A stretch of DNA of 64,000 bases from Tubulanus polymorphus (Eukaryota; Nemertea; Palaeonemertea; Tubulaniformes; Tubulanidae), in contig NC_134036.1 in NCBI RefSeq assembly GCF_964204645.1, positions 7,736,704 through 7,800,703 on the forward strand, written 5' to 3'. The position numbers were made by a program, and so were the translations under genes. Below are positions 47,205-59,934 of this stretch, one piece after another (within the stretch, counting starts at the first letter, position 1; each line of letters starts with the position of its first letter). The notes under the pieces were generated by a model. That model was not told the DNA's origin and searched no databases. It was given only the letters and a program-made list of their open reading frames with translations.

Positions 47205-49437
47205 ATTAAGTGGGATGAAAATAAAATATAACCATTTGATACTATTTTTCTCCTTAGTTAACGTGTATTTACTATAGCAATTTTGAAATGTTACCTCCTA
47301 AGCATACGGAACGTTACGGTGGCAATGTTTTTGAAAGTCACACGTCGCCATTAATTGTCATTTCAAATAGTTTAGTACCGGCGTCAACCATTTCAATATA
47401 ACGCGATGACTGGTATAGCACGTATCTGGATGTGCCCTCGGTCTCAATACTTTCATAACCGTAGCCGGGGATTTTGAAATTTTGAAAAGGAAAGTTGGCT
47501 ACAAAAAGAGTTTGATATCAACTACCCAGAGTCTGATAACAACTGGGCCATATTTCAAAGATTTAGGCAATAGGTCGAAATACTATTGATTTGATTAGTC
47601 TTAACGCGATTCGACGATTAAGATTAAACTCATTGGCATCTTATGTAGGTTGTAAACTCTTTCCGCATCATGGAGATAGAAAGGGGAATGAAATATCGAT
47701 ATCATTTTGCTAGGTTCGATATGTTTGCCTTCCGATAAACAGGCTTACCTGTTTTGTAAAACAATCTTATTTGGGAATGGACATCTTTGGCTGCAGTTCA
47801 AAATCTGTAAACAGTGGATATATTGATAATAATCAGGGTTTATTAGAATGTCTAAAATGGGCATGATAAATTATCTATATATTTTGATGTTGCGAGCTTA
47901 TTCACTAATGTTACTTTTAGACCTTCTATGGATTTTCTTAGGAGAAAGTTACCTACTTCTGATTTTCATTTTGATAAAAACACAAGGGATACCGTAGAAA
48001 TCGCAGATAGTGATTGTCTCTTGGATTTAATCGAACTTTGTTAAAAAAACTCATATTTTCTATTTGGTTCTAATTTTTTTTTAAACAGTTTTTTAGTATG
48101 GCTATGGAGTATACAATCATCCCTGTTTTAGCTGGTTTATTTTTGGAACATGTTGAAAGCAAAGTTCTTCCTCTTCACACTGCAAGTAGACCCACACTTT
48201 GGCGACGTTACGTTGATGATATTCTTCGGTTAGTTTCCGCCGATTTCAATTTGATTAGGTTCTTACATTATTTGAACTCTTTATAAATCCTACTCTAGAT
48301 TTCGATTTAAGTGGGGTGAAAATAAAATCTAACCATTTGATACTATTTTGCTCCTTAGTGAACGTGTATTTGCTATAGCAATTTTGAAATGTTCCCTAAG
48401 CATACGAAACTTTACGGTGGCAATGTTTTTGAAAGTCACACGTTGCCATAAATTGTCATTTCAAGTAGTTTAGTACCGGCGTGTACCATTTTAATATCAC
48501 GCGATGACTGGTATAGCACGTATCTGGTTGTGCCCTTGGTCTCAATACTTTGATAACAGACCCGTAGCCGGGGATTTTGAAATTTTGAAAAGGAAAGTTG
48601 GCTACAAAAAGAGTTTGATATTAACTACCCAGAGTCTGATAACAACTGGGCCATATTGCAAAGATTTAGGCAATCGGTCGAAATACTATTGCTTTGATTA
48701 GTCTTCACGCGATTCGACGATTAAGATTAAACTCATTTGCATCTTATGTCGGTTGTAAGCTCTTTCCGCATCATGAGGATATAAATGGGAATGAAATATC
48801 GAAATCATTTTGGTAGGTTCGATACGTTTGCCTTCAGATAAGCAGGCTTACCTGTTTTGGAAACCATCCTATTTGGGAATGGACATCTTTGGCTGTGGTT
48901 CAAAATCCGTAAATAGTGGATATATTGATAATAATCAGGGTTTATTAGAATGTCTAAAATGGGCATGATAAACTATTTATATATTTTGATGTCGCGAGCG
49001 TATTCACTAATGTTACTTTTAAACCTTCTATGGATTTTCTTGGGAGAAAGTTACCTACTTCTGATTTTCATTTGGATAAAAAGACAAGGAATACCGTAGA
49101 AATCGTAGATAGTGATTGTCTCTTGGATTTAATCGAACTTTGTCCAAAAAACTCTTATTTTCAATTTGATTCCAATTTTTTTTTCAAACCGACTTTTAGT
49201 ATGGCTATGAGTCATACAATCTCCCCAGTTTTAGCTTGTTTATTTTTGGGACAAGTTGAAAGCAAAGTTCTTCTCAATACTTTCATAACAGACCCGTAGC
49301 CGGGGATTTTGAAATTTTGAAAAAGAAAGTTGGCTACAAAAAGAGTTTGATATCAACTACCCAGAGTCTGATAACAACTGGGCCATATTTCAAAGATTTA
49401 GGCAATAGGTCGAAATACTATTGATTTGATTAGTCAG
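47205..49437 (+). mobile_element. Tandem Penelope-like units
   Basis: Same unit as 1480-4860, opposite strand, two units head to tail. RT cores at about 47870-48290 (MDFLRRK-like, AMEYTIIPVLAGLFLEHVES, LWRRYVDDILRLVSADFNLI) and 48985-49265; the second unit is cut inside the RT at 49265 and jumps to the GTAGCCGGGGATTTT block. The YVDDI catalytic motif is clear in the first. Confidence 0.78.
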
Positions 49438-49439
49438 TT

Positions 49440-49875
49440 GTTAATATAAATATTTTCCGAATTATCAACATTTTCTTTTACCCGATATAATATCGGCTTC
49501 GGTCGTGTTTCGTTTTCTCGAGTATTTTTAGAATGCTCGAGTCGTTTGTTACTGGGGGATGTTGGACAACGAGGTTTGAGGATGACTTCAGTTTTTTATG
49601 AGAATGTTTTCCGAATTGTTAACATTTTCTTTTATCTTTTTTAACATCGGCTTCGGTTGTGTTTTGTTTTTCTTAAATATTTTTAGAATGGTCGAATCGT
49701 GTGTTACTGGGGGATGTTTTAATATCGGTTTCGGTCGTGTTTCGTTTTCTCGAGTATTCTTAGAATGGTCAAGTCGTTTGTTGATGGGGGATGATTGACA
49801 AGGAGGGTTGAGGATGACTTCAGTTTTTTTAATGAATATATTTTCCGAATTTTCAACATTTTTTTTAATCTGTTT
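49440..49875 (+). repeat. 155-bp satellite array
   Basis: About three units; landmarks GAGGATGACTTCAGTTTTTT near 49580 and 49810, CTCGAGTATTTTTAGAATG near 49518. Confidence 0.72.
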
Positions 49876-50500
49876 TACTATCGGCTGAGGTGTGCATGTG
49901 CACAGTCTGACTGAAGACATTTCTACCAAATAGCGACATAGATACCGGGGAAAATCAAAGAAACCACACGTGCTGAAACTTTCAAGGTCGTGTATATGTA
50001 TATTAATGGTTTTCATGTATCGCTTATTCAAATTACACTACCGACCTCTAGTGGGATCAATACATCACTAATTCTCACACCGCAGACATCAAATTGATTA
50101 ATCCCATTCTATAAACTTCCGATCGTTTCTCTCATTCAGCCCTCACGATCCGTGATTGGGGTACGTTGATCGGGTATTATACTGAAGTTCTGCTTTTGGT
50201 CATTAACGGTTGACAAAACCATCGTATGCCAATTACCAAATACTTGTTACGGATAAAAAAAACCTCTCGTTTGACTTGTGAGGTTTAAGGTTTTTCACTA
50301 CTCTTTTTTCTGTAACTGTCAAACCAAGGTTTTTAATCTGTGACATGTAGTATTCCATGTTTATAATTTACGAATTGATGGATCTATCATAGTTAATTAT
50401 ATTGAGTATAGCAATCAATGACTATTTCCTGGATAGAGATCTGGGAGCAAAATGAGTGACGTGAAACGGCCGCAGACGTGAAACTTAGTGATGGTCGCAT
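49876..50500. repeat. Interspersed repeat C, copy 1
   Basis: GAGGTGTGCATGTGCACAGT, then CTACCGACCTCTAGTGGGAT, GGTACGTTGATCGGGTATTA and GAAACGGCCGCAGAC-like blocks. Copy 2 at 54216-54940; a partial copy at 41395-41620. Confidence 0.7.
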
Positions 50501-50827
50501 TTTGTTGCTTGAATATTTTCCGAATTTCCAACATTTTGTATTATCTGTTTAAATCTCGGGTTCGGTCGTGTTTTGTTGTGCTCAAGTATTTTAGAATGGT
50601 CGAGTCGTGTGTTACTGGGGGATGTTGGACAACGAGGTTTGAGGATGACTTCAGTTTTTTTATGTGAATATGTTCCGAATTTTTAACATTTTCTTTTATC
50701 TGTTTTAATATCGGCTTCGGTCGTGTTTCGTTTTCTCGAGTATTTTCAGAATGGTCGAGTCGTTTTTTACTGGGGGATGTTTGACAAGGCAGATTGAGGA
50801 TGATTTCAGTTGTTAGTGTAAATAATT
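50500..50827 (+). repeat. 155-bp satellite, two units
   Basis: Landmarks GAGGATGACTTCAGTTTTTT near 50640 and TCTCGAGTATTTTCAGAATG near 50735. The repeat C plus satellite block 49876-50827 is duplicated at 54216-55250. Confidence 0.72.
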
Positions 50828-51420
50828 TCCGATTTTTTAAGAATATATTCTAAATCATCTTTTTCTTTTTCTAAATATGCATTTCTTTTTTTAAATTCAA
50901 TTTCTTCAATAACTTTATTATCTCTATCTAATTTTAATTGTCCTATTTTTTAATTTTATTAGTTCTATCTTTTTCTAAAGTTCTAATTTTAAAATCTCTT
51001 ATACTTTTATCATGCGCAATTTTATCAGATACAAGTCTTCTACTTATAATTTCTCTAATTGCTTTATCAGAAAATATATTTAAATCTTCTAATTCTTGAT
51101 CTGTTGCATCAAGTAACCCATTTGGTAAAAGTTTTTCAATTGGAATTTAATTTGATTTAAGTTCACTAGTTTTGGAAGTTATATTCTGTTCATAAGTTGT
51201 TTCTGTTTCTAAATTATTTTTGATTATTTCAAATAATTCATTAATTCTTTTTTTAAATACTCTTTTATTTTCATTTCTGTGTCGGTTACATTTTCTATTT
51301 CATTACTATTACTTATTCTTTTAATTCTAGATGATTCTAAATTACTCAAAGTTGATTCTGCTAATATTTTGTTTTGATTTTTATAAGTGATATTAATATT
51401 TATTATCTTATGAAGAAATA
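50828..51420 (-). pseudogene. Polinton coiled-coil/membrane protein relic (middle part)
   Basis: Matches residues about 110-320 of the protein at 22913-24343: NITYKNQNKILAESTLSNLE, a LPNGLLDATDQELEDLNIFS-like segment with SDKAIREIIS (51130-51055), and coiled coil. A stop replaces the PIEK segment near 51148. Confidence 0.75.
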
Positions 51421-51425
51421 TAACT

Positions 51426-51835
51426 TCATACATCTTCCACAAATGGTCTTTTATTGTTTAATTTATTTTTTATTCTTTTAATTGTCTTCTGTTTCTTATC
51501 ATTATCTTTATCAAAATATTCTTTACCTAAAATATCATTATTGATATTTGTAATATGACTTTTAGATTTTAAATGTTGTTCATAATATCTTTTGTCACAT
51601 AATAATTGATTACATGTATCACATTTGTATGTTTCTTTTTCATTCTTCAATTCCTCTTATTTATTTTCTAATATATCATCTCTATATTCTAAGTTTAATC
51701 TATTTTCTAAGTGAGATTTAGTTTTATTATGTCTTGCTTTTTGAGATTAATCTATACTTATTTTACATGTTAAACAGTAGTACTTCTTGTTTGCTTTCAT
51801 TTTAATATCAGATTTTTTATTAAAATTGAACATAA
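51426..51835 (-). pseudogene. Polinton zinc-finger protein relic
   Basis: Open frame 51426-51650: YKCDTCNQLLCDKRYYEQHL, a good C2H2 finger, then KEYFDKDNDKKQKTIKRIKN. Upstream pieces to 51835 show another Cys pair (YCLTCK-like near 51765). Close homologue of 9345-9895. Confidence 0.75.
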
Positions 51836-51839
51836 CACT

Positions 51840-52024
51840 TAACTCTCAACGCGTCCCGCCTCGTATGAGTATCCCAGAAACACCCGCCTATTTATACTAC
51901 TCAACATTGGGGATTCCTCAGCTGCGAGTTGAGACTTGTGAATTATGAGGCTTGTGATTGGCTAGAGTAACGGGGAATACCCAGCGTGTGAGACTTGTAA
52001 ATTATGAGACTTGTGATTGGATAG
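51840..52024. other. Short spacer
   Basis: Contains a partly duplicated block (GAGACTTGTGAATTATGAG near 51930 and GAGACTTGTAAATTATGAG near 51990), otherwise nothing seen. Confidence 0.4.
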
Positions 52025-52107
52025 AGTAATAGGGGATAAGTTGTTTGAAGTCAAAGGTTGACTCAAAGCTTTCGACCTTTGCTTGAAACAACTTATCCCC
52101 TATTACT
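52025..52107. repeat. Hairpin element, copy 2
   Basis: AGTAATAGGGGATAAGTTGT at 52025 pairs with ACAACTTATCCCCTATTACT at 52088-52107; arms of about 33 bases with few mismatches, loop about 15. Related to 40602-40685. It lies near the edge of repeat E where copy 1 has no hairpin. Confidence 0.72.
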
Positions 52108-52980
52108 AGCTCTATATCAGCCATGAAGTATCCCAATTCCGAAGAAGTACGTATTATCCTAGCACACGGCATCGATTCAGCACCTGAATGAATCGACATA
52201 CTTGCTAAAATTAGGGAAAGTACGTGTTTCTACACCCAATTAGTTTTTCAAATCCGATTAAGTAGATTGCATTTCTATAGCAGCCACTGAACAACAGAGC
52301 GAATGAAAAACACAGCAGCGATAAAGTGCCTGGTAAGCCCCATATTAGTCACGCATTTCGAAGTGGTAAGTATTATCCTGAAATGATTATTTTCAAAGAC
52401 TTGCATTTATAAATTGTAAATCTATTGATGATATTGATTTTTGCAGGCCTTCACACATCAGATGCATTGACAGCAGTACGAGTATTGGCACTGATGACGA
52501 ATCTAGCCAAACACACGGCATCGATTCAACACTTGAATGAATCGACATACTAACTACAAAGAGGGAGATATTGAAAGAAAAGGTATGTTTTTTTCATCTA
52601 ATTATTATTTCAAATCCAATTGAGTAGATTGTATTTCTATAGATAGTTTTGTATTCTACAGGCCAGCCCACATAACAGCCACTGAAAAAGGACGAATAAA
52701 GCACACATCAGCGATTAAGCGCCTGGTTAAAGCTACATACCAGTCGAGAAGTATCCGAAATCCGAAATAGTACGTATCATCCTGAAATGATTATTTTCAA
52801 AGATTTGCATCGCAAGTCTATAGGTAAATTTGATTTTTACAGGACATCACACATAGGAGATTTTGGACCACGGTAGGACTACGAATATTTTCAGTACAGT
52901 GTTGAAGAAGATACCAGAGAACGAGGGAAAGCTGCAGTTTCGACTGTCACCAAGAAGGTCCTTGCTTGAAGGTAATTGCT
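52108..52980 (-). repeat. Interspersed repeat E, copy 2
   Basis: Reverse complement of 8400-9330, including its internal duplication. No coding content. Confidence 0.65.
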
Positions 52981-53079
52981 TGTAATATCCTCTGGACCTT
53001 AGCATGTATTCATTTTGTATACCATTGACTTGTTTAATAACATTAATTTGTACTAAAAAAAAACCGTCGAAAAATAAAA

Positions 53080-54215
53080 GAGATGTTACCTAAGCATCCA
53101 AGACCTTATGGTGGCATTGTTATTGAAAGTCACACGATGCAATGAATTTTGATTTCAAATAGTTTAGTACCATCGTCAACCATTTCAATATCACGCGATG
53201 ACTGTTATAGCACGTATCTGGATATGCTCTTGGTCTCAATACTTTCATAACAGACCCGTAGCCGGGGATTTTGAAATTTTGAAATAGAAAGTTGGCTACA
53301 AAAATAGTTTGATATCAACTACCCAGAGTCTGATAACAACTGGGCCTTTTTTTAAAGATTTAGGCAATAGGTCGAAATACTATTGCTTTGATTAGTCTTA
53401 ACGCGATTCGACCATTAAGATTAAACTCATTGGCATCTTATGTCGGTTGTAAACTCATTCCGCATCGTGAAGATGGAAAGGGGAATGAAATATCAAAATC
53501 ATTTTGGTAGGTTCCATGTTTGCCTTCAGATAAGCAGGCTTACCTGTTTTGGAAACCATCCTATTTGGGAATGGACTTTGGCTGCAGTTCAAAATATGTT
53601 AATAGTAGATATATTGATTATAATCAGGGTTCATTAGAATGTCTAAAATGGGCATGATAAATTATCTATATATTTTGATGTTGCGAGCTTATTCACTAAT
53701 GTTACTTTTAAACCTTCTATGGATTTTCTTAGGAGAAAGTAACCTACTTCTGATTTTCATTTTGATGAAAACACAAGGGATACCGTAGAAATCGCAGATT
53801 ACTGATTGTCTCTTGGATTTAATCGAACTTTGTACAAAACTCATATTTTCTATTTGGTTCTAATTTTTTTTAAACAGACTTTTAGTATGGCTATGGGGTA
53901 TACAATCGGCCCTGTTTTAGCTGGGGTTTTTTGGAACACGTTGAAAGCAAAGTTCTTCCTCTTTACACTGAAAGTAGACCCAAACTTCGGTGAAGTTACG
54001 TTGATGTTATTCTTTGGTTAGTTTCCGCCGATTTCAATTTGATTAGGTTCCTACATTATTTGAACTCCTTGTATATCCTACTCTGAATTTTGTTTTAACT
54101 GGAATGAAAATAAAATCTAACTATTTGATACTATTTTGCTCCTTAGTGAAGGTGTATTTGCTATAGCTATTTTGAAATGTTACCTAAGCATACGGAACTT
54201 TCAACATACGGAATT
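53080..54215 (+). mobile_element. Penelope-like unit
   Basis: One full unit: GTAGCCGGGGATTTT block near 53260, CGATTCGACCATTAAGATTA near 53404, then the RT core at 53690-54080 (CLLDLIELCT, MAMGYTIGPVLAG, DDIL region shifted). Broken by several frame shifts. Confidence 0.75.
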
Positions 54216-54940
54216 TCAACATTTTCTTTTATCTGTTTTACTATCGGCAGAGGTGTGCATGTGCACAGTCTGACTGAAGATATTTCTACCAAATAACGAC
54301 ATAAATACCTGGAAAAATCAAAGAAACCACACGTTATGAAACTTTCAAGGTCGTGAATATGTATATTAATGGTTTTCATGTATCGCTTATTCAAATTACA
54401 CTACCGACCTCTAGTGGGATCAATACATCACTAATTCTCACACCGCAGACATCAAATTGATTAATCCTATTCTATAAACTTCTGATCGTTTCTCTCATTC
54501 AGCCCCAACGATCCGTGATGGGGGTACGTTGATCGGGTATTATACTCAAGTTCTGCTTTTGGTCATTAACGGTTGACAAAACCATCATATGCCAATTACC
54601 AAATACTTGTTACGGATAAAAAACCTCTCGTTTGACTTGTCAGGTTTAGCGTTTTTCACCACTCTTCCTTCTGAACTAACCAGACTCTGCTCATACGCAA
54701 ACTATTCTAGCTAATTATCTATCTATATGTTTCAACAACAGCACTTACTAACTTCAAACTGTCAAACCAAGTTTTTTAATCTGTGACATGTAGTATTCCA
54801 TGTTTATAATTTAATCATTGATGGATCTATCATAGTTAATTATATTGAGTATAGCAATCAATGACTAATTCCTGGATAGAGATCTGGGAGCAAAATGAGT
54901 GACGTGAAACGGCCGCAGACAGTGAAACTTAGTGATGGTC
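54216..54940. repeat. Interspersed repeat C, copy 2
   Basis: Near-identical to 49876-50500 with a 90-bp extra segment near 54665-54760. A palindromic GTGTGCATGTGCACAGTC is at its start. Confidence 0.7.
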
Positions 54941-56090
54941 GCATTTTGTTGCTTGAATATTTTCCGAATTTCCAACATTTTGTATTATCTGTTTAAATCT
55001 CGGGTTCGGTCGTGTTTTGTTTTTCTCAAGTATTTTAGAATGGTCGAGTCGTGTGTTACTGGGGGATGTTGGACAACGAGGTTTGAGGATGACTTCAGTT
55101 TTTTTATGTGAATATCTCCCGAATTTTTAACATTTTCTTTTATCTGTTTTAATATCGGCTTCGGTCGTGTTTCGTTTTCTCGAGTATTTTCAGAATGGTC
55201 GAGTCGTTTGTTACTGGGGATGTTTGACAAGGAGGATTGAGGATCACTCAAGTTTTAAATCTAAATATTTTCAGAATTTTCAACATTTTCTTTTATTATC
55301 TATTTTAATGTCGGCTTCAGTCGTGTTTCGTTTTCTTGAGTATTTCCAGAATGACCAATTGGTTTGTTACTGGACGATCTTTGACAAGGAGGATTGACGA
55401 TGACGTCAGTTTTTGATGTAAATATCTTCCGAATTTTCAAAATTTTCTTTTATCTGTTTAAATATTGGCTTCGGTCATGTTTTGATTTATCAAGTATATA
55501 TAGAATGGTCGATTCGTTTGTTACTGGGGATGATTTACAAGAAGGACTGAGGATGATTTTAGTTTTTAGTGTAAATATTTTCCAAATTATCAACTTTTTG
55601 TTTCATGTGTTTCAATAACGGCGTCGGTCGTGTTTCGTTTTCTCGAGTATTTTCAGAATGGTCGTGTGGTTTGTTACAGGAGGATGTTTGACAAGGAGGA
55701 TTGAGAATAGCTTCAGTTTTTATTGTAAATATTTTCCGAATTTTCAACATTTTCTTTTATCTGTTTCAATATCGGCTTCGGGCGTGTTTCGTTTTCTCGT
55801 TTTTGTAAGGTGTGCATGAGCACAGTCGTTTTTTGTAATGGGGTATGTTTTGGAATGAGAATTGAATATGGCTTCAGTTTGTTATGTGAATATTTTTCGA
55901 ATTTTCAACATTTTCTTTTATCTGTTTCAATCTCGGCTTCGGTTGTGTTTTGTATTTCTCGAGTATTTTCAGAATGGTTAAGTCGTTTGTTACTGGGGGA
56001 TGTTTGACAAGGAGGATTGAGGATGACTTCAGTTTTTATGTAAATATTTTCCTACTTTTCAACATTTTATTTTATTCATACTCAGTCCTC
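54940..56090 (+). repeat. 155-bp satellite array, longest
   Basis: About seven units. The GAATGGTCGA-type landmark recurs at about 55041, 55196, 55352 and 55506, a period of 154-156 bases. Typical unit words: TTTGTTACTGGGGATGTTTG, GGAGGATTGAGGATGA, TTTTCAACATTTTCTTTTAT, ATCGGCTTCGGTCGTGTTTC. Frames through it are not genes. Confidence 0.82.
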
Positions 56091-57480
56091 CCTGTCAAAT
56101 ATCCCCAATTAATAAAACGAATCGACAATACTAAAAATACTGGTGATAACCAAGACACGACTGAAGTCGAGAATATAAAATACAGATTACAGTAAATTGC
56201 CGTAGCCTCCTAATAAAACTGGGAACACTATTTAGCAAAACAAATGATTTGAAATCATCAAATTTTTGATAACATTTGGCCATCAATTATTTATTCCTGC
56301 CTCTTGTTTCGGTCTTGTAGCCGCGTTCTCAACCCGCTGAAGTTGGTATATTAAACCCGCATATACCATAAAAGAATGAAGCAGACAGTTTAGTAATAGA
56401 GTTCGAATATTTTAGTACACGTACTTCATTGTGTCAATTTTGGGTCACGATATGATCGAACTTCCACACAATAGTCGCCGCCCAAATGGTATTGTGGTAA
56501 CGCTTGGTTAGAGCTTCATTCGAGAACCAGCCACCACGTCTAGCGCACGTACACCAGTGAAGGGCCTGTATTGAGATATGATTACCCACCAAAGCCAAGT
56601 CAGAAAATCCCAACATATCTGGTAAGTTTGTTGTAGGTGTATAGTATCATTCTTCAAAAACTGAATTAGTTTTGTATTCAAATCTTCTATCTCAAGCCTA
56701 GTTTAATTTGTCAAGTTCAATTCATTTTATTCTGATAGTTGACCTTTTCGTTCGGAAATCTTACAATCTTTAGTTTTTCTTTGTAGATACCCAAAACGCC
56801 CTAGTGATAGATATCTCGACAAGTCAGAAACATATTTTCGATTACTTTTAGAATATAACGGTGAGTATTCAACATATTCATTGCTGTTAGTTTCGCCTAA
56901 GTGTTAAGCAATCTTATCTGTTTTAGATTGATAGCACACTGGAAACAAAATCGATTGAATAGTCAACATTAAAACATGGGATCTTTATTTAATATGAATG
57001 GTTGAGTATGTGTTCATTTCATATAAGAATGAATTAGAATCTTTCGACGATGAATAAAAGTGAAAGAATGAATTGAGTTTTCTAGCAGCAACCGTCAACA
57101 TAGGAGAGGCAGCATCCGTCAACATGGGAGCAGCAGCATCCGTCAACATAGGTGCAGCGGCAGCCATCAACACCCAACATAGGAGAGGCAGCATCCGTCA
57201 ACATAGGAGCAGCAGCATCCGTCAATATAGGAGCAACAACAGCAGCAGCACAATTTGGTATCAACATAGGATCCAAGCGGCATCAAACAATTAAAAACAA
57301 GTAACTTTAAAGATAATTGTTCACCCCTAAGCTGAAAATACAGAACCGAAAACTGTCAAGGTTTTTCAGAGCTTCATTTTCCCGAGAACTGGAGAAAATA
57401 TCGGCAAACTTTTCGGTACCGGGATTAAGTTCCACGGCGACGTGATACCACCAGGAGCTCCCGACATCCCAAACAGTATT
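56090..57480 (-). repeat. Interspersed repeat A, copy 3
   Basis: Reverse complement of 5880-7500 with a deletion near 56270 and another near 56630. Joined to the satellite on its left. Minisatellite at 57085-57250. Confidence 0.68.
57085..57250 (-). repeat. 24-bp minisatellite in repeat A copy 3
   Basis: About six units of the PMLTDAAA-encoding 24-bp repeat (plus strand AGCAGCATCCGTCAACATAG). Confidence 0.75.
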
Positions 57481-57484
57481 TCAT

Positions 57485-57600
57485 ATTTTGATACGTTTGC
57501 TTTCAGTTAAGCAGGTTTACCTGTTTTGGAAACCAACATATTTGGGAATGGACATCTTTGGCTGCGGTTTAAAATCTGTAAATAGTGTATATTGATGATT
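57485..57600 (+). mobile_element. Penelope-like unit fragment
   Basis: CAGGTTTACCTGTTTTGGAA and GGGAATGGACATCTTTGGCT, matching the block before the RT core of the other units. Confidence 0.7.
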
Positions 57601-58304
57601 GAAAATATCCTATAATTCTAATTTTAAATGATGAAATTTATCATTTTTATTAACCACGATGTGTTTATGGATATTAAATCACATAATTCTAAATTAAAGA
57701 TCTCAACAACCAACCAAGACGTGTATTCAAAAAACACAAATCAAACCTCTCAGAAATTATGCAAAGCAAATTCAAAGGACTTTCGGACTGCGAATTACAA
57801 AAATTACGATGTTTCAAAAATGGTTACCGTCGCTTCCTCTTCACTGCGGACTTTCAAACATTATAAGAACGATATTCCGCTATGACCGATTATATCGAAT
57901 TGCGATTCAAATTTGGCGAATACTCTGTCATCGGTTCTTGGGCTCATTTTCGAAAGCCTAATTACGTCCATCCTAGCTTGCAAGGCATCCGGTATCGCTC
58001 TCCGAACTCGCATCCACCAGCCTCTTGGCCTCAAGACGCGCGATTTCATTACTGGCGCTTTGCGCATGAATTAAAATATATCGACTTGCGAAATGCTTCC
58101 TTGTTCGGTAAAATGCTCGTTGATTGGTCCATCTAAACGGGAATTCTTAAGGAAGTCTAATGTCGTTTGTTACAAGCGATGTGATTGGCCTGACGTGATT
58201 CTAGTCGGCTTATAACGACAAAAACGACTTATTAGGTCAAGGGGTTCGTTTAAAGGCTTTAGCGTAGTGGGTTCGAATATCTTAACGGGTGAAGATGACT
58301 TAGT
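57601..58304 (+). repeat. Spacer containing repeat D copy 2
   Basis: 57775-57970 is the complement of 1185-1395. The rest is unique here. An 85-residue and an 84-residue frame overlap the repeat but are not shared by the other copy, so no gene is called. Confidence 0.5.
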
Positions 58305-59790
58305 AATAATCAGGGTTTATTAGAATGTCTAAAAATGTTATTCCTGAGCATGATAAATTATATAGATAATTTGATGTTGAGAGCTTATTCACTAATGTTA
58401 CTTTTAAACTTGGTTGTATTTTCTTAGGAGAAAGTTACCTACTTCTGATTTTTATTTTAATAAAAACACAAGGGATACCGTAGAAATCGCATATAGTGAT
58501 TGTCTCTTGGATTTAATCGAACTACTCTTATCTTCTATTTGGTTCTAATTTTTTTAAACACACACTTTTAGTTTGGCTATGGGGTAAACAATCATCCCTG
58601 TTTTAGATGGTTTATTTTTGGAACACGTTGAAAACAAAGTTCTTCCTCTTTACACTGAATGTAGACCCAAACTTTGGCGACGTTACGTTGATGACATTCT
58701 TCGGTTAGTTTCCGCCGATTTCAATTTGATTGGGTTCTTACATTATTTGAACCTTTTTATATATATCCTACTCTAAATTTCGATTTAAGTGGGATGAAAA
58801 TCAAATCTAACCATTTGATACTATTTTGCTCCTTAGTGAACGTGTATTTGCTAAAGCAATTTTAAATTTTACCTATGCATACGGAACTTTACGGTGGCAA
58901 TGTTTTTGAAAGTCACACGTCGCCATAAATTTTCATTTCAAATAGTTTAGTACCGGCGTCAACCATTTCAATATAATGCGATGACTGGTATAGCACGTAT
59001 CTGGATGTGCCCATGGTCCCAATACTTTCATAAAAGACGCGTAGCCGGGGATTTTTATATTTTGAAAAGGAAAGTTGGCTACAAAAAGCGTTTGATATCA
59101 ACCTCCCAGAGACTGATAACAGCTAGGTCATATTTCAAAAATTTAGGCAATAGGTCGAAATACTATTGCTTTGATTAGTCTTAACGCGATTCGACAATTA
59201 AGATTAAACTCATTGGCATCTTATGTCGGTTGTAAACTCTTTCCGCATCATGAAGATAGAAAGCAAAGTTCTTCCTCTTTACAATGAAAGTAGACTCAAA
59301 CTTTGGCGACGTTACGTTGATGATATTCTTCGGTTAGTTTCCTCCGAGTTCAATTTGATTAGGTTCTTACATTGTTTGAACTCTTTATATATCCTACTCT
59401 AAATTTCGATTTAAGTCGGATGAAAATAAAATCTAACCATTTGATACTATTTTGCTCCTTAGTGAACGCGTATTTCCTATAGTAATTTTGAAATGTTACC
59501 CCCTAAGCATACGGAACTTTACGGTGGCAATGTTTTTGAAAGTGACACGTCGCCATAAATTGTCAACCATTTCAACCATTTCAATATAACGCGATGACTG
59601 GTATAGCACGTATCTGGATGTGCCCTCGGTCACAATACTTTTATAACAGACCCGTAGCCGGAGATTTTGAAATTTTGAAAAGGAAAGTTGGCTTCAAAAA
59701 GAGTTTGATATCAACTACCCAGAGTCTGATAACAACTGGCCCATATTTCATAGATTTAGGCAATAGGTCGAAATACTATTGCAAAAAGTT
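58305..59790 (+). mobile_element. Penelope-like units, partly tandem
   Basis: First unit with RT core at 58320-58740 (DSDCLLDLIEL-like block, then LWRRYVDDILRLVSADFNLI near 58665-58725), followed by the noncoding block, then a second unit cut to its RT end near 59255-59400 and another noncoding block to 59790, where satellite sequence begins. Confidence 0.75.
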
Positions 59791-59870
59791 GAAAATTCAG
59801 AAAATATTTACATTAACAACTGAAGTCATCATCAATCCTCCTTGAAAAACATCCCCGTAACAAACGACTT
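59785..59870 (-). repeat. 155-bp satellite fragment
   Basis: Complement of the unit: AACTGAAGTCATCATCAATC and CCCCGTAACAAACGA. Confidence 0.65.
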
Positions 59871-59934
59871 AAAATTTATAAGTACAGAAAAAAGGAAAAA
59901 ATGATTTATTAAAATCATGTGCTAATCGAATTTA

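Larger units (their letters stand above)
50828..51835 (-). mobile_element. Polinton relic (zinc finger joined to membrane protein)
   Basis: Two gene relics from distant parts of the element lie next to each other, so about 10 kb between them was lost. Left edge meets the satellite at 50828; right edge meets unrelated DNA near 51840. Confidence 0.78.

Noticed and set aside
54940-56195. Series of 60-90-residue frames
   Set aside because: All are frames through the 155-bp satellite and recur with each unit in different phases.
58200-58290. tRNA-like B box (GTGGGTTCGAATATC) near 58268
   Set aside because: No matching A box or cloverleaf could be drawn.
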